DNA of 64,000 nucleotides from Kalmusia sp. IMI 367209. Taxonomy: Eukaryota > Ascomycota > Dothideomycetes > Pleosporales > Didymosphaeriaceae. The notes beneath the pieces are model-generated. The model ran no database searches. It saw nothing but the letters and a program-made list of their open reading frames with translations, and was not told the DNA's origin. Positions 34,201 to 45,946 of the stretch are shown here, in pieces. Where the stretch lies: the NCBI GenBank assembly GCA_027946365.1, contig JAPEUQ010000008.1:496001-560000 (forward strand), read 5' to 3'. Each line of letters starts with the position of its first letter. Positions within the stretch are counted from its first letter, which is position 1. A program made the translations under genes and the position numbers.

Positions 34201-36472
34201 TATATTCAGCGCACATAGTTTGACAACTCCAAACCCAAGGCCAGCCCAACAATGTAAGCCTCGCCTCTTCTTTATATCGTCAAAAACCAGAAAATATTTC
34301 GGAAGTATTGCAGTATCCCATCATATGTGCCTTGCAAGCGCTTCCTATAGATACCGCGAATCAAGGACTAACGAGCGAAGGATGAAAAATTCGCCTTGAT
34401 CCTTCCATATTCATATCCTCCACACTACCACCGCCACGAGCAAATTCGTGCTAAAAATTCCATTCCAGATCGTTGATGGAGTTTCTTTCTCGTTTGTTCC
34501 AGAATCAAAGTCAGCGGGTTTACATGCCATGTCTCGCGTCTCTCCATTTTGGTCGCACATTCGGAAGTTCGCCATATGAGCTCATGTCGAAAACCATTTG
34601 AATCAAAACTTTTGCAATGCCATTACATGGAGTGTGCTGGAACTTCACGGCATCTCCCATAGCTACTAAAAGACAGAAAGGTCAAGATCATGTGCTGTGC
34701 TGAGGCGCAGGAACCCCTACAACGTCCTACCTTGATGGTGATGATCTACATCACATATCTCATACTTTTGAGGCATTGAGTAATACAGAATATACGCAAC
34801 AAAAGCACTCTTTCTATATGTCTACATATTTGTAGTCCGCTTTTAGTGAAGTCTCTCCTGCTCAAGCTGGATCTATTATTCCCCCGCTCATTCTGTGGCA
34901 TTGTAGTAGAAGACGAAGCCTATCCAATGATTTGAAACCCATCCTCTTTTAAAACCCCAAGGAGAAACACATTTCTAAATAATGAGTAATTTTAGTCGAT
35001 GAAGACGATAAAGACAGCTGTGGAGCTCGACCAATAAAAGAACGAGGGTACTTATACTTCCCAGAAACATGAACGGTCACACATACACTAAAACCATAAT
35101 ATTTTGGAAGGAGATAAAAGAGCGAGAGTTCAGATGATGCAGAGGGTAAAAGCCCGACAATTGGACAGGTTTCACGATACATTTACGCGCTCCTTTGAAA
35201 GGGACTAAATGATGAATCGAGCATGATCATATTTAGAAGCTTTGGGATGGAGACATTATGGCTTCTGGTAGGTGTTGCGGTGGTCCTATTTTATAAAACA
35301 CGTTTGGTGCGCTTTGACTTTTTATGAGATACCATGGTGGGAGAATCAAGTACTGGGATAGCAGCGGAGTAGTGTAAAAGCCTCCCTGACGGAGAGGCTT
35401 CACGGCACACTTTTGCGCCTACCTGAGGGTGACTAAAAAGATGGGCAGACCCCTCGATCTCGAAAATACGGAGAGCTACGAAATCATGCCCTTCGGTGGT
35501 AGTCGTAGGACTAAGCGCAGTATACGGACTTTTCAGGCGTCCCAGTGGTGATGATTTTCAGCAACAGCGTATATTTTGGGAATGTGAAATCAGATAGAGG
35601 TGATGTATAAAGTCATTCTTCAAGAAGGCTTTCTTCTACACAACTACGCGTATCTACCCGAGAGGTACTGAACATGGAATGAGGAAAATAACATATCTGA
35701 ATGATCCAGTGAGAAAGCTCATGTCTTTTGGCGCATGTTGCGTTGCCTCTAAGTGATCGAAAACATTATGCGTACTGTGGCCTGTTAATGTAGGTGAAGG
35801 TGGTGGTATTCAGCACCAGTATCGGCCGCGGAGATCGGAGATCGGACGGTAGTGATGTATATAAACTTCTCTTCACGCAACTTTTATCTCGACACGCATA
35901 TGTATACAAAATTCCTTCGGGGAGACTAAAACGGATGCAACAGACTCTCCATATCCAAAAGAAGGCAGAGAAATGTCCGATGCCTTCTAGCCCTGTTTGG
36001 TGGTAGTGTTGGCACTGGATCGCCAAAACTTAGGATATCGGCCTACACTAATGGTATTCATTGTCATACGATGTGACTTGCTTGGCATGTATATAGATCT
36101 CAGCTAGCACCATAGCTCTAGCTCTTCAATCAATACACTATATTTGGAGAGAGTACTCATATTGACACCCATCATTAAAGGTTATTTGTAGCTTTCATGT
36201 TGTCTCTCAAAAATAATGTTTGGTATGTGTCATCCCAGAGCACTATAAATATGATTATAGACCATGTTTCTCATGAACATCGTAGCCATGCTCTTGTGCT
36301 TTATGGAAAGGGCCTTTGAACTGGGCATGCCAAAATATAGGGCGGAGGCACTGGTCCCTTTTCGTAAGGCTTGGCAATTGACGTAGTTGATCCAACTTAC
36401 TTATGTCATTAATTCATGTTGCATGCCAGACTGTTCGCACTACTCCACCTCCATATCCAGGCGCGGCCCAAC
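34201..36472. other. Gene-free region with a decayed tandem repeat
   Basis: About 2.3 kb without a supportable gene. The part 35090-36010 holds strongly diverged direct repeats (separate entry). A hairpin AAGCCTC-9 nt-GAGGCTT lies at 35378-35400. The remainder shows nothing I can name. Confidence 0.55.
35090..36010. repeat. Degenerate direct repeat, about four copies of ~230-250 bp
   Basis: Anchor words recur at similar spacing: gtaaaagcc at 35146 and 35374, gtataaagtc at 35605, gtatataaact at 35857. Each is followed at similar distances by other matches: aggtttcacg / aggcttcacgg / aggctttc / cttcacgc, then a gactaaa word in three copies, then tggtaggtgttgcg / ggtggtagtcg / ttggcgcatgttgcg / tggtggtagtgttgg. 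Many differences are C/T or G/A. Copies are far apart in sequence, so the alignment is by eye only. Confidence 0.45.
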
Positions 36473-36926
36473 TCAAGATAGAAAGCACTTGAAGCAAACA
36501 GCCGAAAATGGCAAATCACCCGTATACCCGCCAATCGTCAAGTCGTTCCCCTTGCAGATATCCTCCCTACCCCAATTAGTATCTCCTAGTCCGTGCGTAC
36601 CGCGAAGGCTTTTCAATCACTCACGACCAAAAGGTGCACACACAATCTTCGACGATGTGAATACTGTCTAGCGATGCATCGCCAAAAGCGGGATTGATTG
36701 TGCTAAGGCGGTTAGTGGCGAAGACGTCGCCAGTAGTACCGCGCTGGCCCTTGTCGCTGGACACGGTGCCGCAGTAGCGAGCGGAGGTGGTCTCGCTGTC
36801 GCGGACGGTGAGCACAGCTTCGGCGGGGTCACGCCTCTCAACGATGTCGTCTTTCAAGACGGCGTGCGCGTGGGAAAGGACTGAGAAAGCGGCGAAGATG
36901 CCGAGGAAGGTGGAGAAGACACGCAT
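36473..36926 (-). CDS. Small secreted cysteine-rich protein (effector-like)
   Basis: Proposed exons complement(join(36473..36566,36625..36926)), 131 residues. A signal peptide of about 22 residues (FLGIFAAFSVLSHAHA) is followed by a short pro-region with a possible Kex2 site (IVERR, 28-32). The donor GTGAGT near the end of the first frame and a branch GATACTAAT support the second exon. The splice raises the cysteines from three to six (52, 95, 97, 105, 125, 128), an even set ready for three disulfides. The CTFW...C segment resembles other fungal small secreted proteins. The role is unknown; secreted cysteine-rich proteins of plant-associated fungi often act on hosts or competitors. Without the intron the product would be 101 residues. 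Confidence 0.65.
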
Positions 36927-37726
36927 TGTGATGTATGGCTGCAGCCGTATAAGATTGTTGTGCCAGAGTGCAATTGTTGTTGAAGGGTGCAAGCGTGAGG
37001 TGTAGAGAGGTGTAGAAATTGTTCGGACGTGAGAGACGGTATCAGAAAGTAAAGGTAGGTTCGATACCTCGAAGTGAAGGTAGGTTCGATACCTCGAAGT
37101 GAAGGTAGGTTCGATACCTCGAAGTGAAGGTAGGTTTACTACCTCGAAGTGAAGGTAGGTTCAATACCTCGAAGTGAAGGTAGGTTCTTCAAGCGCAAGC
37201 CCCTGCTATATATGTATTACTAATCATGGAAAGATTGTACGTTGCTTGAAGGATAGTAAACTACAGCGCATATCTATACTTATCACTTGCCGAGCCATAG
37301 TTCTTTCGTCGGTGTCGTGCGCTCATCATCCTAACCGAACCTGTTCATCCGCCGCAGGAGTTTTTTTGATCTGTTACGGCGTCTGACGGAACAACTCGCA
37401 GACGCACTATTTCATGCGGTCCTCGTTCCGTTCTGCTCGACACAGTCCACTCTGTATATGAACCCTATATTAAGGAACAGACGCCGAGTTGAACTAACGA
37501 GTCAATTGGAATATTTGTACGCCCGGAAACTCACACGTTTCCACCGGTCCTTTCTTTGCTCCCTGAGATCACATATAGTAGATTTCTTTTTGTTCCGATC
37601 AAAATTCTGCAGTATTCGTCACAAATTCCTACCCATCAAAAAAGGGCATTCGTAATAATGATTAATTCTCGTAAACCAGTATGTGTGAAGTATGAGAAAT
37701 ATCCCTTCACTTTGCCATTCGCACAC
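36927..37726. promoter_or_regulatory. Promoter of the small secreted protein gene, and flank
   Basis: Contains the 25-bp palindromic minisatellite (37052-37187), 126-261 bp upstream of the ATG. The rest, 37188-37726, shows no gene and is the 3' flank of the MFS gene. Confidence 0.6.
37052..37187. repeat. Palindromic 25-bp tandem repeat, 5.4 copies
   Basis: Unit aaggtaggttcgatacctcg plus aagtg, starting at 37052, 37077, 37102, 37127, 37152 and partly 37177. Every full unit holds an inverted repeat AGGTA-7 nt-TACCT. The arms are identical in all five full copies, while the 7-nt centre varies (ggttcga three times, then ggtttac, then ggttcaa). Confidence 0.95.
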
Positions 37727-39624
37727 CTAATCATACACACTCGCCCGACTCCACTTACTCCGCCTCCGAATCTGCTTCCCATAAACATAAAACACAAACG
37801 GCACGGGAACCAGCAACGCGGCAAACCCCCCAGTGATGGAGCACCCGGGCCCAATCCCAATATTATGATACAGCGGCGCCACCGCTAAGGGAAACCCGCC
37901 GGCAAAGCAGCTCCGCAGAAACGTATTCGCTGCCACAGCGCTCGCAGCGTACAGCGTAAACGTATCGACGAGATAATTCAGCGCAGCCTGGAAAATCGTA
38001 AAGAAGCCTGTCCCGAGGAGCACCAGGCCTACGCACGGACAGATCCAGTGCACCGAGGGCGACGCCGTCCAGCCCATGAGGAACTGGCCGCCGGAGAAGA
38101 GCAGCGAGCCGAGCATCATGGGGGGAAGGCGTTTTTCGGGGACGGCGCGGTTGCCCGCTGCGTGGTAGGCTTTGTTGTAGAGGATTTGGTTGTAGACGTT
38201 TAAGCTTGCGCCTAGGAACGCGCCGATGAGGACGCATAGGAAGGGCAGGCTGGCGGGCAGCGGGCGCCAGCCGCGCTCTTCGCGGAAGATGATGGGGATG
38301 CCGCCGAGTTGCATGTAGAGGATTCCATAGCAGAAGGAGGCGTAGAGCGCGACGAGGAAGCAGATGGGCGTGCAGAGGATCTGCAGGGGGCGGATTAAGA
38401 ATTTGCGCGCGAGCTCGCTGATGGAAACGTCCCATTCTTCGAATTTGGCGTGGAGGGCCCAATTCCCGGACTCGTGGCGGAGGCGGCGTGCCTTAGCGAC
38501 GAGGAGGACGGGGGGGTAGGATTCGTCGATGAAGAGGGTGGCGAGAAGGAGGACGGAGATTTGGAGGATGCCGGTGAAGTATTCGGTCCAGCGCCAGCCT
38601 AGGGAGGGTTGGACTACGAAGGCAGTTGATACTATTGGACCTATAATCATTAGTCTGAGCCCAAAGTACTCGCGTCTATAGAGAAGAGAGAGATATGGAG
38701 ATATGCCATACCCAAGCACGGCCCACCCACAACAGCCATCGCATACCCCGCCATAGCAATTCCCCTCCAACTTGGATCATACAAGTCGCCCAGCACGCCG
38801 CCCGTATTTGTCACAGGCGCACTCGCAAAGAACGCTCCGAAAAACCTTGTAATCATAAGCGTCTGGAAGTCCTTTGCAACCGCGCTGCCAAAACTGAAGC
38901 ACGCGCCCACAAACATGGGTACCAGCACCGCAATCCTCCTCCCGTACACCTCGCTCAGTGGCGCCCAAAGCAGCGGCCCAATGCCGAAGCCGAACAGGAA
39001 CAATGTGGTACCGAGTGTCGCTACTTCCTCGCTGACGTGGAACTGTCGTGCTACTGGCGTAGTACCTGACGAGTACGACGAGGATGCCCAAGATGCGGAC
39101 ATGGTGCATAATCCATAGAGTCCCGTCGTGATAACTTTCTTCTTCGTGGGCCAGTTGATAGGCCTATACGGGTCGTCCTTGCCGTCAAACTCGACCAGGA
39201 CATCGACAGTGGTAGGCTGGTGTGCCAAAGGATGGTCAAACGGCGGGACACTAGGTCTCGTCCGAATACGACTCAGGACAGTCTCGCGCCGTGTGATGGT
39301 CCTCGAGAGCGGTTGCGATAAGCTTGTAGAAGTGGCATCCCGACCACGTGATATTGCGCGGATCTGTTCGCCACGACTGCGGGTTCGCGATATGGATTCG
39401 GAGAGTTCGTGGCGGGAGGGACGGTGGCCATCAAAGTCGTCTCTGTAGTTGGCGGTGCTCCAGCTGGATGAGCTGGACGACGAGCTTCCTCTTGTCCGCT
39501 TGTGGCCCTTTTCTAATGGCAATGTGCCTTCTTCGACAGATGGCTCCATGTATTGTCCAGGCTCATTGGCGTGAGGACTCATGCTTCTCCCTCTGCTAAT
39601 CGACATTTCGATATCTTCGTTCAT
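37727..39624 (-). CDS. MFS transporter, DHA1 (drug:H+ antiporter) type
   Basis: Exons complement(join(37727..38640,38712..39624)), 608 residues. The intron (GTATGG...GACTAATGATTATAG) joins GGPCLG to PIVSTAFVVQ, matching the usual GPVIGP motif of helix 5. A long cytosolic Ser/Arg-rich N-terminus (~150 residues, with a run of nine Ser) precedes the transmembrane core. DHA1 markers: the NWPTKKK entry motif, APLSEVYGRR between TM2 and TM3, and LGWRWTEY after TM6. Probably a plasma-membrane exporter of small molecules. No biosynthetic cluster genes are adjacent, so a toxin-efflux role has no support from context. Confidence 0.9.
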
Positions 39625-40353
39625 GGTATCAGCTCTGTGTACAAGATGGTGTTGAAGCGTGGCTTACTGAATTCGATGTGGCGTTGGTCACCTATATACC
39701 ATTATTATACCCTGTACAAATCCTTCCCTCGCGCCGACCTCGTGCTTCGATATACCAATGAGCGCGGAATTTTCGGTGCTTCGCCAGAAAGTAAACCTCC
39801 TGCATTCTATATCTATCGGCACGTTGCCTCTCCCCAATTAGCCCCGTCGACCTCGATGACCTCATTGCACCGTTTCGGCCGACCGACTACAAGGGACTAT
39901 CTTCCGCGCTAGGAACAATTGGTCCTAGCCTGGCTTCTCTGGAGCCCTTGGTCAGCAATATACTCCCTCGAGCCACGAATCGAAATTCGAGAAAACAGCT
40001 GCTAGGGATGGCAGCCTTACAAGGCTCGGTCAATTGAGGCTATCGGCAGGGGACCCGGCATACGCGCGCTGCGGAGATAATCTACCACGAGCGCCGCATG
40101 CTCGCCAGCAGCGGACTCTAGCGGGACGAGAAACACTAACATAAGCCCATGACATGTGCGAAACTCGGCCAGAAATGCGTGTCGCGCAATTCTAACGTCA
40201 GAGTGATAAAAATTAACTGGAAGTGAGCCAGTTGGTGGTTCTGAAGAAGCTCGAGCGCGGCCGTGAAGCCGGATAACCAAGTCTAAAGTCTATTTCCTCG
40301 GATATCCCCAACACAGAAGCACCGACTTCAAGCAATGAATCTTACAGCAGACT
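39625..40353. other. Intergenic
   Basis: About 730 bp: MFS promoter and 3' flank of the esterase gene. No gene seen. Confidence 0.5.
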
Positions 40354-41751
40354 CTACAAGAACTCATCCGCGCCCTGCTCCCACGCCGCGAAGATGTCTA
40401 CCGGAAACAAGTCCGCCAGCCTCTGGTATCCCTTCGGATTCGGATGCAGGTAATCGCCCGAATCGTACTCGGCCTTCAGCTGGCCAGGAACCTGCGGATC
40501 CGCGAGCATCTTGTCAAAGTCCACGACTGCATCAAACGTCCCAGACTCCCTGATGAACTTATTCACCTTCTGCCTTGTGCGCTCCCGCTCCGGGTTTGAG
40601 TACGGCTGCCCCGTGAAATTTGCTGGCGCAGAAAAAGGCGTGATGGTCGCGCCGAAAACGGGCACACCAAAGGCGTGAATGCGTGCTACCATCTGCTGGT
40701 AAGCCTGCATGAGGCCATCGTACACAGCAGCCTGAGCAGCCTCCGTAACATCAGCGGTACCGATATCGTTCACACCTTCGAAAATCATGGCGTACTTCAC
40801 GCCCGGATGGCTCAACACGTCCCTCTCTACTCTCCCCAGGGCATTCGGTCCCAAACCATCAGCCAGCACCCTGTTCCCGCCCGCAGCTTGGTTGGCCACC
40901 CCAATACTCTTCGTAAACCCGTTCTTTTGCAGCCGTGCAAGAAGTAGATCAGGCCACCGGTTATTCTTGTTCGTATCTGAGCCGCGTCCGTCCGTGATGC
41001 TGTCTCCAACGATAGCAAGCGTACCGTACGACGGGGGCACCCACGCCTCAACAGCAGAGAGGAAGTACCAATGCGCTGCACTCTGCGTGCTAGGAGAAGT
41101 GATGGCCAGAGACGAGGCGGACACGGCGTCGCCGAATTGCCACCAGCTAGTCGTGCGGCTGCCGGGGTGAGAAGTGATGCTGTTTGTTGTTTGGCCCGTT
41201 CGCAGGTAGAGCGTCACGGTAAGTATGCTCTGCGACTTGATCTTGAAGTTCAAAGGGTCCGATACTGCGAGAGCGCCATTCGGGATGGAGATCGAGTTCT
41301 TCCCGGAAAACGTGACTTTTTGGAGTGTCGCTGGCTGAATTTCGTGGATACCTGCGGTGTCGTTCCTGGGGAGGGCGATGGTCACGGCGGTGATTGGGAG
41401 GTTGGTCACACCGAATACATTTGAGATCTTAAGACGGATTTGGGAAGCGCCCACGGACATGTGGAGCGTTTGTCGAATTGTGGAATTGACGAAGACGGCA
41501 CCGCTTTGATTCTGATATGATTAGCGAGAGACGAGAATGCTGTGTGTTGGTTGGCATACAAATGGAGCAGGTGGTAAATTTGCTGGCTCTGTGAGCTGAG
41601 GCATAGACGCCCAGGTGTCGATCCAGTGTCCATTGGGGGGGTTCGGTCGGACGGCGCGTTTGGATCTGCTCGTGCTGGCTATGTCGACGTCTGCTGACAC
41701 CAATGGAAGCAGTGCTCCGACCAAAACGAGCAGTGAATGGAGAATGTGCAT
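40354..41751 (-). CDS. Secreted SGNH/GDSL esterase
   Basis: Exons complement(join(40354..41511,41560..41751)), 449 residues. A signal peptide (HILHSLLVLVGALLPLVSA) precedes the mature start HWIDTWASMPQLTEPANLPP, typical of fungal GDSL proteins. The first intron is 48 nt (GTATGC...CTAATCATATCAG). Blocks: GDSITDG (Ser235), the GVND block, and DYLHPN (Asp417, His420). A beta-rich domain lies before the catalytic core (about 75-220). It is predicted to hydrolyse esters outside the cell; carbohydrate deacetylation is possible for this subfamily but not shown here. Confidence 0.9.
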
Positions 41752-42636
41752 TTTGTCTTAGCACTCTGCCGTGTGCGGGCAATTGTAGCGAACGGATTGT
41801 GACCCGAATCTCGGGAGCACGATGCTTAATACCTGCCAGCGCCGCGGAATAAAGCATCCTAAAGTAGCTAGGTGACGTGAATGCACTAACGAGATGGTCT
41901 TCAACGGCACTGGATCAATATACGGATGGTTCCTGAAGATCATTCGCAAGCGGGAAACGCCTATAGATGGACGGATAAATTGCGCGGAAAGGCGGTCCTG
42001 GTTGGTGGTCGCGCCGCAAGCCTGGGACCGCCGGGCGAGTAATTTACCCATCGGTCCATCCACGATCGTCATGAGTTCAAGATATCCGAGATCGCCTTTA
42101 AGATGAACGAGGACATTGAATGGGTGTAGAGATCTGGTGCCAGATACCGGTCGCTAACATTAGTCAGCCGTCTAGATAACCGTACCCTGGGGAGATCGCT
42201 TCCCCTACGATTCGCATGTGGAAATAACGTCACGAGAAATAAAAATCAAGCGCAAAAAAAAGAATCGAATTTATTGGTATCGCCGCAATGAACCGCCGTA
42301 TGAATGAACCCTTCGTGTAGTTAGAAATCGTCCACGAGGTAGTGTACAATGCACACCTTCTCAACGCCGGCGTCACTCTAATGATTCGTACAAATATGCC
42401 GGATGGGGCTCGCGATGCAGAGTCGCGACACTAGAATATCGAAGACGTCTATCGTCAGTGAGGGCGTCCCGCAATGTGAAGGCTAGGTTAGGACTCTCAG
42501 ACAACATGGTCGCTATTTTTCGAGCTTTCCAACGCCTCACAAAACGCTTAGCCTTCACATAGTCTGCTTCACCCATCATGACTGCCTATGGGGTATGCTC
42601 TCATTTCATCGTAATTCCTGTTCTCATTTTCGAAGC
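41752..42636. other. Intergenic
   Basis: About 885 bp: esterase promoter and 3' flank of BUR6. Short frames only. Confidence 0.5.
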
Positions 42637-43537
42637 TCAGAAGTCATCGTCTTCATTCTTGGTCTTCTTCCTCCTCGTAGAAGGCTTTTTCTTCTTGCCG
42701 TCCACGTCCATGGCGTCTTCGCTCTTTTCTGCAGCGGGCGCGTCGGCCACCTTGGAGACGATATCGCTGAGGAAATCGAATTGCTCATCGTTCGTGATGG
42801 CTTGCTTCAGGTGGATGGCGCCGACGCGCTTAGAGTTGCGGGCCTTGGCCTCTGCGGCGGCTTTGGTGACGAGTGAGATCATGAAGAGCTCCAATGCTTT
42901 TGCTACGGGCTGTCAGCGGTTGCGCGAAAAAGAAAAAAAGAAAGGAAAAGGAGAAAAAAAAAATAAGGAGGGTAGGTTACATGTCAGGGAGCAGGTAGCA
43001 GAATACGGCGCTCCCTCACAATGTAAGGTGATGCGATGGTGGGGCATGGCTGACTCGCAATACATGTTCCAAAAACAGTTCAAGTAAGGAAGATGGGGGG
43101 TACTCACAGACTACGACAGGTGTGACTTGTGCGACCTTGCCGACATCGTCATCGGCCTGCATGATGCGCTTTATGCGTGCGACGGGGAAATGCACCGTGA
43201 TGTTGACATTCTCGGCGCCCTGGGATGTGGCTGCAGGGGCGCCATTGTCCTCCCTCTTCTTGCCCCGCGTCTTCTCCGTCGCCATCACAGGCGCGTCCGG
43301 CACGTAGTCGACATCGTGCATGCTCTCCTCCTTGCGCGCACCCCGCGGCATGGGGTCAGACAGCGGCAAGGCCTTGGCCTGGAGCGTCGGGCTAGACGTC
43401 GGGGGCGAGTAGGGCAGCGTGTGGGAGATGGAACCGCGGTAGCCCTGGTGCTGCGGGTGGACTGGCTCGTCGTCGGCGGAGTAGTGGCTCGAGAGGTCGG
43501 GGGATTGGGGGCTCCAGGTCGCGTCGGCGTCGTCCAT
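42637..43537 (-). CDS. BUR6: NC2 alpha / Bur6 (DRAP1) transcription regulator
   Basis: Exons complement(join(42637..42902,43108..43537)), 231 residues; start MDDADATW at 43537. A disordered Pro/Ser-rich N-terminus of about 110 residues precedes a histone fold: [20 protein letters not shown], spliced through [16 protein letters not shown], then [12 protein letters not shown]. This is the H2A-like fold of NC2 alpha, which pairs with NC2 beta (Ncb2) on TBP and blocks or directs TFIIB/TFIIA entry. The C-terminus is Lys-rich ([15 protein letters not shown]). The intron uses GTGAGT and the CCGTAG acceptor; the nearer ACAG acceptor would break the frame. Confidence 0.92.
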
Positions 43538-44326
43538 GGCGCAGGTCTGCAAGGTGTTTGGTATGCTGGGGCTTAGGACGGCGGCCTGATTGGGCAGTGA
43601 AGCGAGCCAGTTGAGGCGGGCGACGGAGCACTAGCGCGGAGTTGGGATGGCAGGAAAGAGCGGGCTCGTCCACCTTTCAAATAGGGCAGCGGCGGGCCTG
43701 CCAAGCACGCCCCTTCCGTGTCGCAAAACACAGCTCCCGCTGCGTCGTGGCTGCCTGCTCTGCCTCCCCTGCGCCCGTTCGTCTCCACCACGACGACGAT
43801 GACGCCCAGCGGAGGCCCGCAGGCTGGGTGATGATAAAAGAGCATCCCGAGACGAGCGCGCGCATCTCTCTGAACCGATTCCGTGCACTGTCAGCTCCTT
43901 GCGACACCGTGGCCGCTCCGTGACGAAGCCCGCCAGCTGCTCCCCAGCAGCTGTGCCGTGGTTCTGTCACGGGCCGCGCTGTCGTTGGCTGGCAGACGTC
44001 GCTGACGGTGAATTACTTGATCTAATCTGACAGCCTTGCGCGCAAGAATTTTCTTTATTATCTTTGCTTTGGGCTAGCCGCGTCGTGCCGAACATGTCCG
44101 GTGTCGACTGCACCAGCTTCAAAGCTTCATGCAGCGGGTCTCCGCAAGATATTGTGTACTGTACATGCCATACAGAGGCGAAGTGTGTCCACACGTGCGG
44201 ACGGGAGCCTTTGTATGTTGAGGTCGAGCTGCGCCGCAATCTCAAGGGTGTAGCGCTTCGAGCCGCTGGTGAACGCCGCAAATAATACACATCCTCCAGA
44301 ATACACTATGGTACAGCCTGAGCGCT
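43538..44326. other. Intergenic (BUR6 promoter, TAZ1 3' flank)
   Basis: About 790 bp, GC-rich on the left. Overlapping frames on both strands at 43573-43970 are by-products of GC richness. No gene that I can support. Confidence 0.5.
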
Positions 44327-45610
44327 TCAGGTGTCTTTCGTAATGCTGCCGTCCTCCTTCCTGCCCTCTCTTGTCGGCCCTTCTCTTATCCAAGTCTCGG
44401 CCAGGCCAGCTTTGGGGTCCTCATCCGAAAGACCGCGCAACCGTCGCACATCGAGCACTGCACGACGCACTCGCATAGTACATTCCTTGCGAAGACTTAC
44501 GACTTCCTCCGAATACTTGAGACTGTCGCTCAAAACGCCGACTTCTAGCTTGCCGCTCTCCTTTTCCTCTTGCTCTCGTATATGTTTCCAGCGCGCGCGC
44601 AAATCTCCAAACACCTTCTCCCCATCTAGTCGGTCGCCAAAGGTGATGCTGATGTGCTTGCCGGGCCGGGGTAGAAACCGCGGGAATGTACGCTCCTCGT
44701 CCATAGCATGCTGTGGGCCGTCAATCCACATCGGAACAATGTCTGGCAGAGGCTCGCTCTCCAGTATGAGACGCGAAACTCCCCATTTGAAGTAGCGCAT
44801 TGTCCTATCCTCCTTCTGGTGGATCATGCCTTCCGGAAAAATGTGAACCCAGGCATGCCGGCGCGTAAGATAGGCTGACGGCGAGGGGAAAGTGTCGGTG
44901 CCGTTGGTCGAGAACGTGAGATGTCCGCCGCTGAAAGGATCGGAAACGTCGGGGCTGCGGAGAGACTTTGACGGTTTCTCTACATGGTCGCTTGCGTTCA
45001 GAAAAGGACCGCGGCTAAGGAGACGGATCGCTTGCGTTATGGTGGGTTGGAAGAGACCACCAAACTCCGAATGCGCCGTACGATGCGTGGGGAGGACTTG
45101 GCCGAGGGTGAAGAAGGTGGAGAGCCCTCTAACGTGGTCAGCATACGATAGCGCAAGGTTGTCTTGGACCTTTACTTGTTGGTGAAACACAGGTCGTAGC
45201 TTCCTAGACCCCATCGCAAATTGTCCGGCTTGAACATGTAAGACAGCGGTAATATTCCCCATATCATAGGATCATCGAGACTGTATAGTATATGACGTAT
45301 GAGCAGATATTCTTTGCCGCGTAATTTATTGCGGCGGAACGTACGTACACAGAGACGTGATTAGATACTACTTAGGTCAATTGATAATTAAGACCTCCAG
45401 AGATGCTCACATACCTGTGATCAACCCTTTCTGCCTACCCTCAACATTCTCGCGCTCATCCAACAGCTTCAGAAAGTTGTCTAGGCCATGCGCTTCCGTC
45501 TTGCTCAATCCCAAGAATCCGCGGCAGAGCAAGCCGACGGCACCCATCACAAAGGCCGATCCGGCGCGCCATGGCCCGCTGGGAGCAGCGGGCTGCTCTT
45601 CTGGCTGCAT
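44327..45610 (-). CDS. TAZ1: Tafazzin, mitochondrial phospholipid-lysophospholipid transacylase
   Basis: Exons complement(join(44327..45128,45176..45280,45349..45367,45415..45610)), 373 residues. A 19-nt exon carries the core of the acyltransferase motif: joined to its neighbours it reads VSNHVSVLDDP, the HX4D box (His69, Asp74). The next exon gives MIWGILPLSYMFKPDNLRW and GSYDLCFTNK, spliced to GLSTFFTLGQVLPTHR. HIFPEGMIHQ is the glycerol-phosphate-binding box (FPEG). Tafazzin remodels cardiolipin at the inner mitochondrial envelope. Length fits yeast Taz1 (381). The gene is head to head with the NOSIP-like gene. Confidence 0.95.
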
Positions 45611-45946
45611 TGAAGGTCGAGTGAAGAGGCACCGGGAAAACCAGCCATCAGCGGAAAGGTCTTCGGAACTGGTGGCCCTGCGCGCTCGGGCCCACTTCTT
45701 GCTCTGGCGCGTCCTCAGCCACGTGTGGCGAGCGCGTTTATCCCGAGGCTCCGACGCCTTTTCTTAACGTCCGGATTGAACAATTATAGGCGCATCTGTA
45801 CATTGGAGCAGGGTTGTTGTTATTCCTACCCTCGTCTTTCCCTTCTTCTATCTCTCTTTCCCTAGACTCCTCTTGATTACTGGAAAACACGTGCTCTCGA
45901 CTCGGCCGCCTTCACCTGACTTCCACATCAACCATCACCCTTCATC
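45611..45946. promoter_or_regulatory. Bidirectional promoter between TAZ1 and the NOSIP-like gene
   Basis: 336 bp between the two ATGs. Pyrimidine-rich tract (tcccttcttctatctctctttcc) around 45838-45862 upstream of the right gene. No TATA seen. Confidence 0.55.

Noticed and set aside
37052..37187. tRNA T-arm-like words (ggttcgatacc) in the tandem repeat
   Set aside because: No acceptor stem, anticodon arm or Pol III terminator at matching distance; the words are part of a tandem array. Kept only as a B-box side note.
43573..43970. Several overlapping frames on both strands right of BUR6
   Set aside because: All arise from high GC content; none has a recognisable domain, and they contradict each other.
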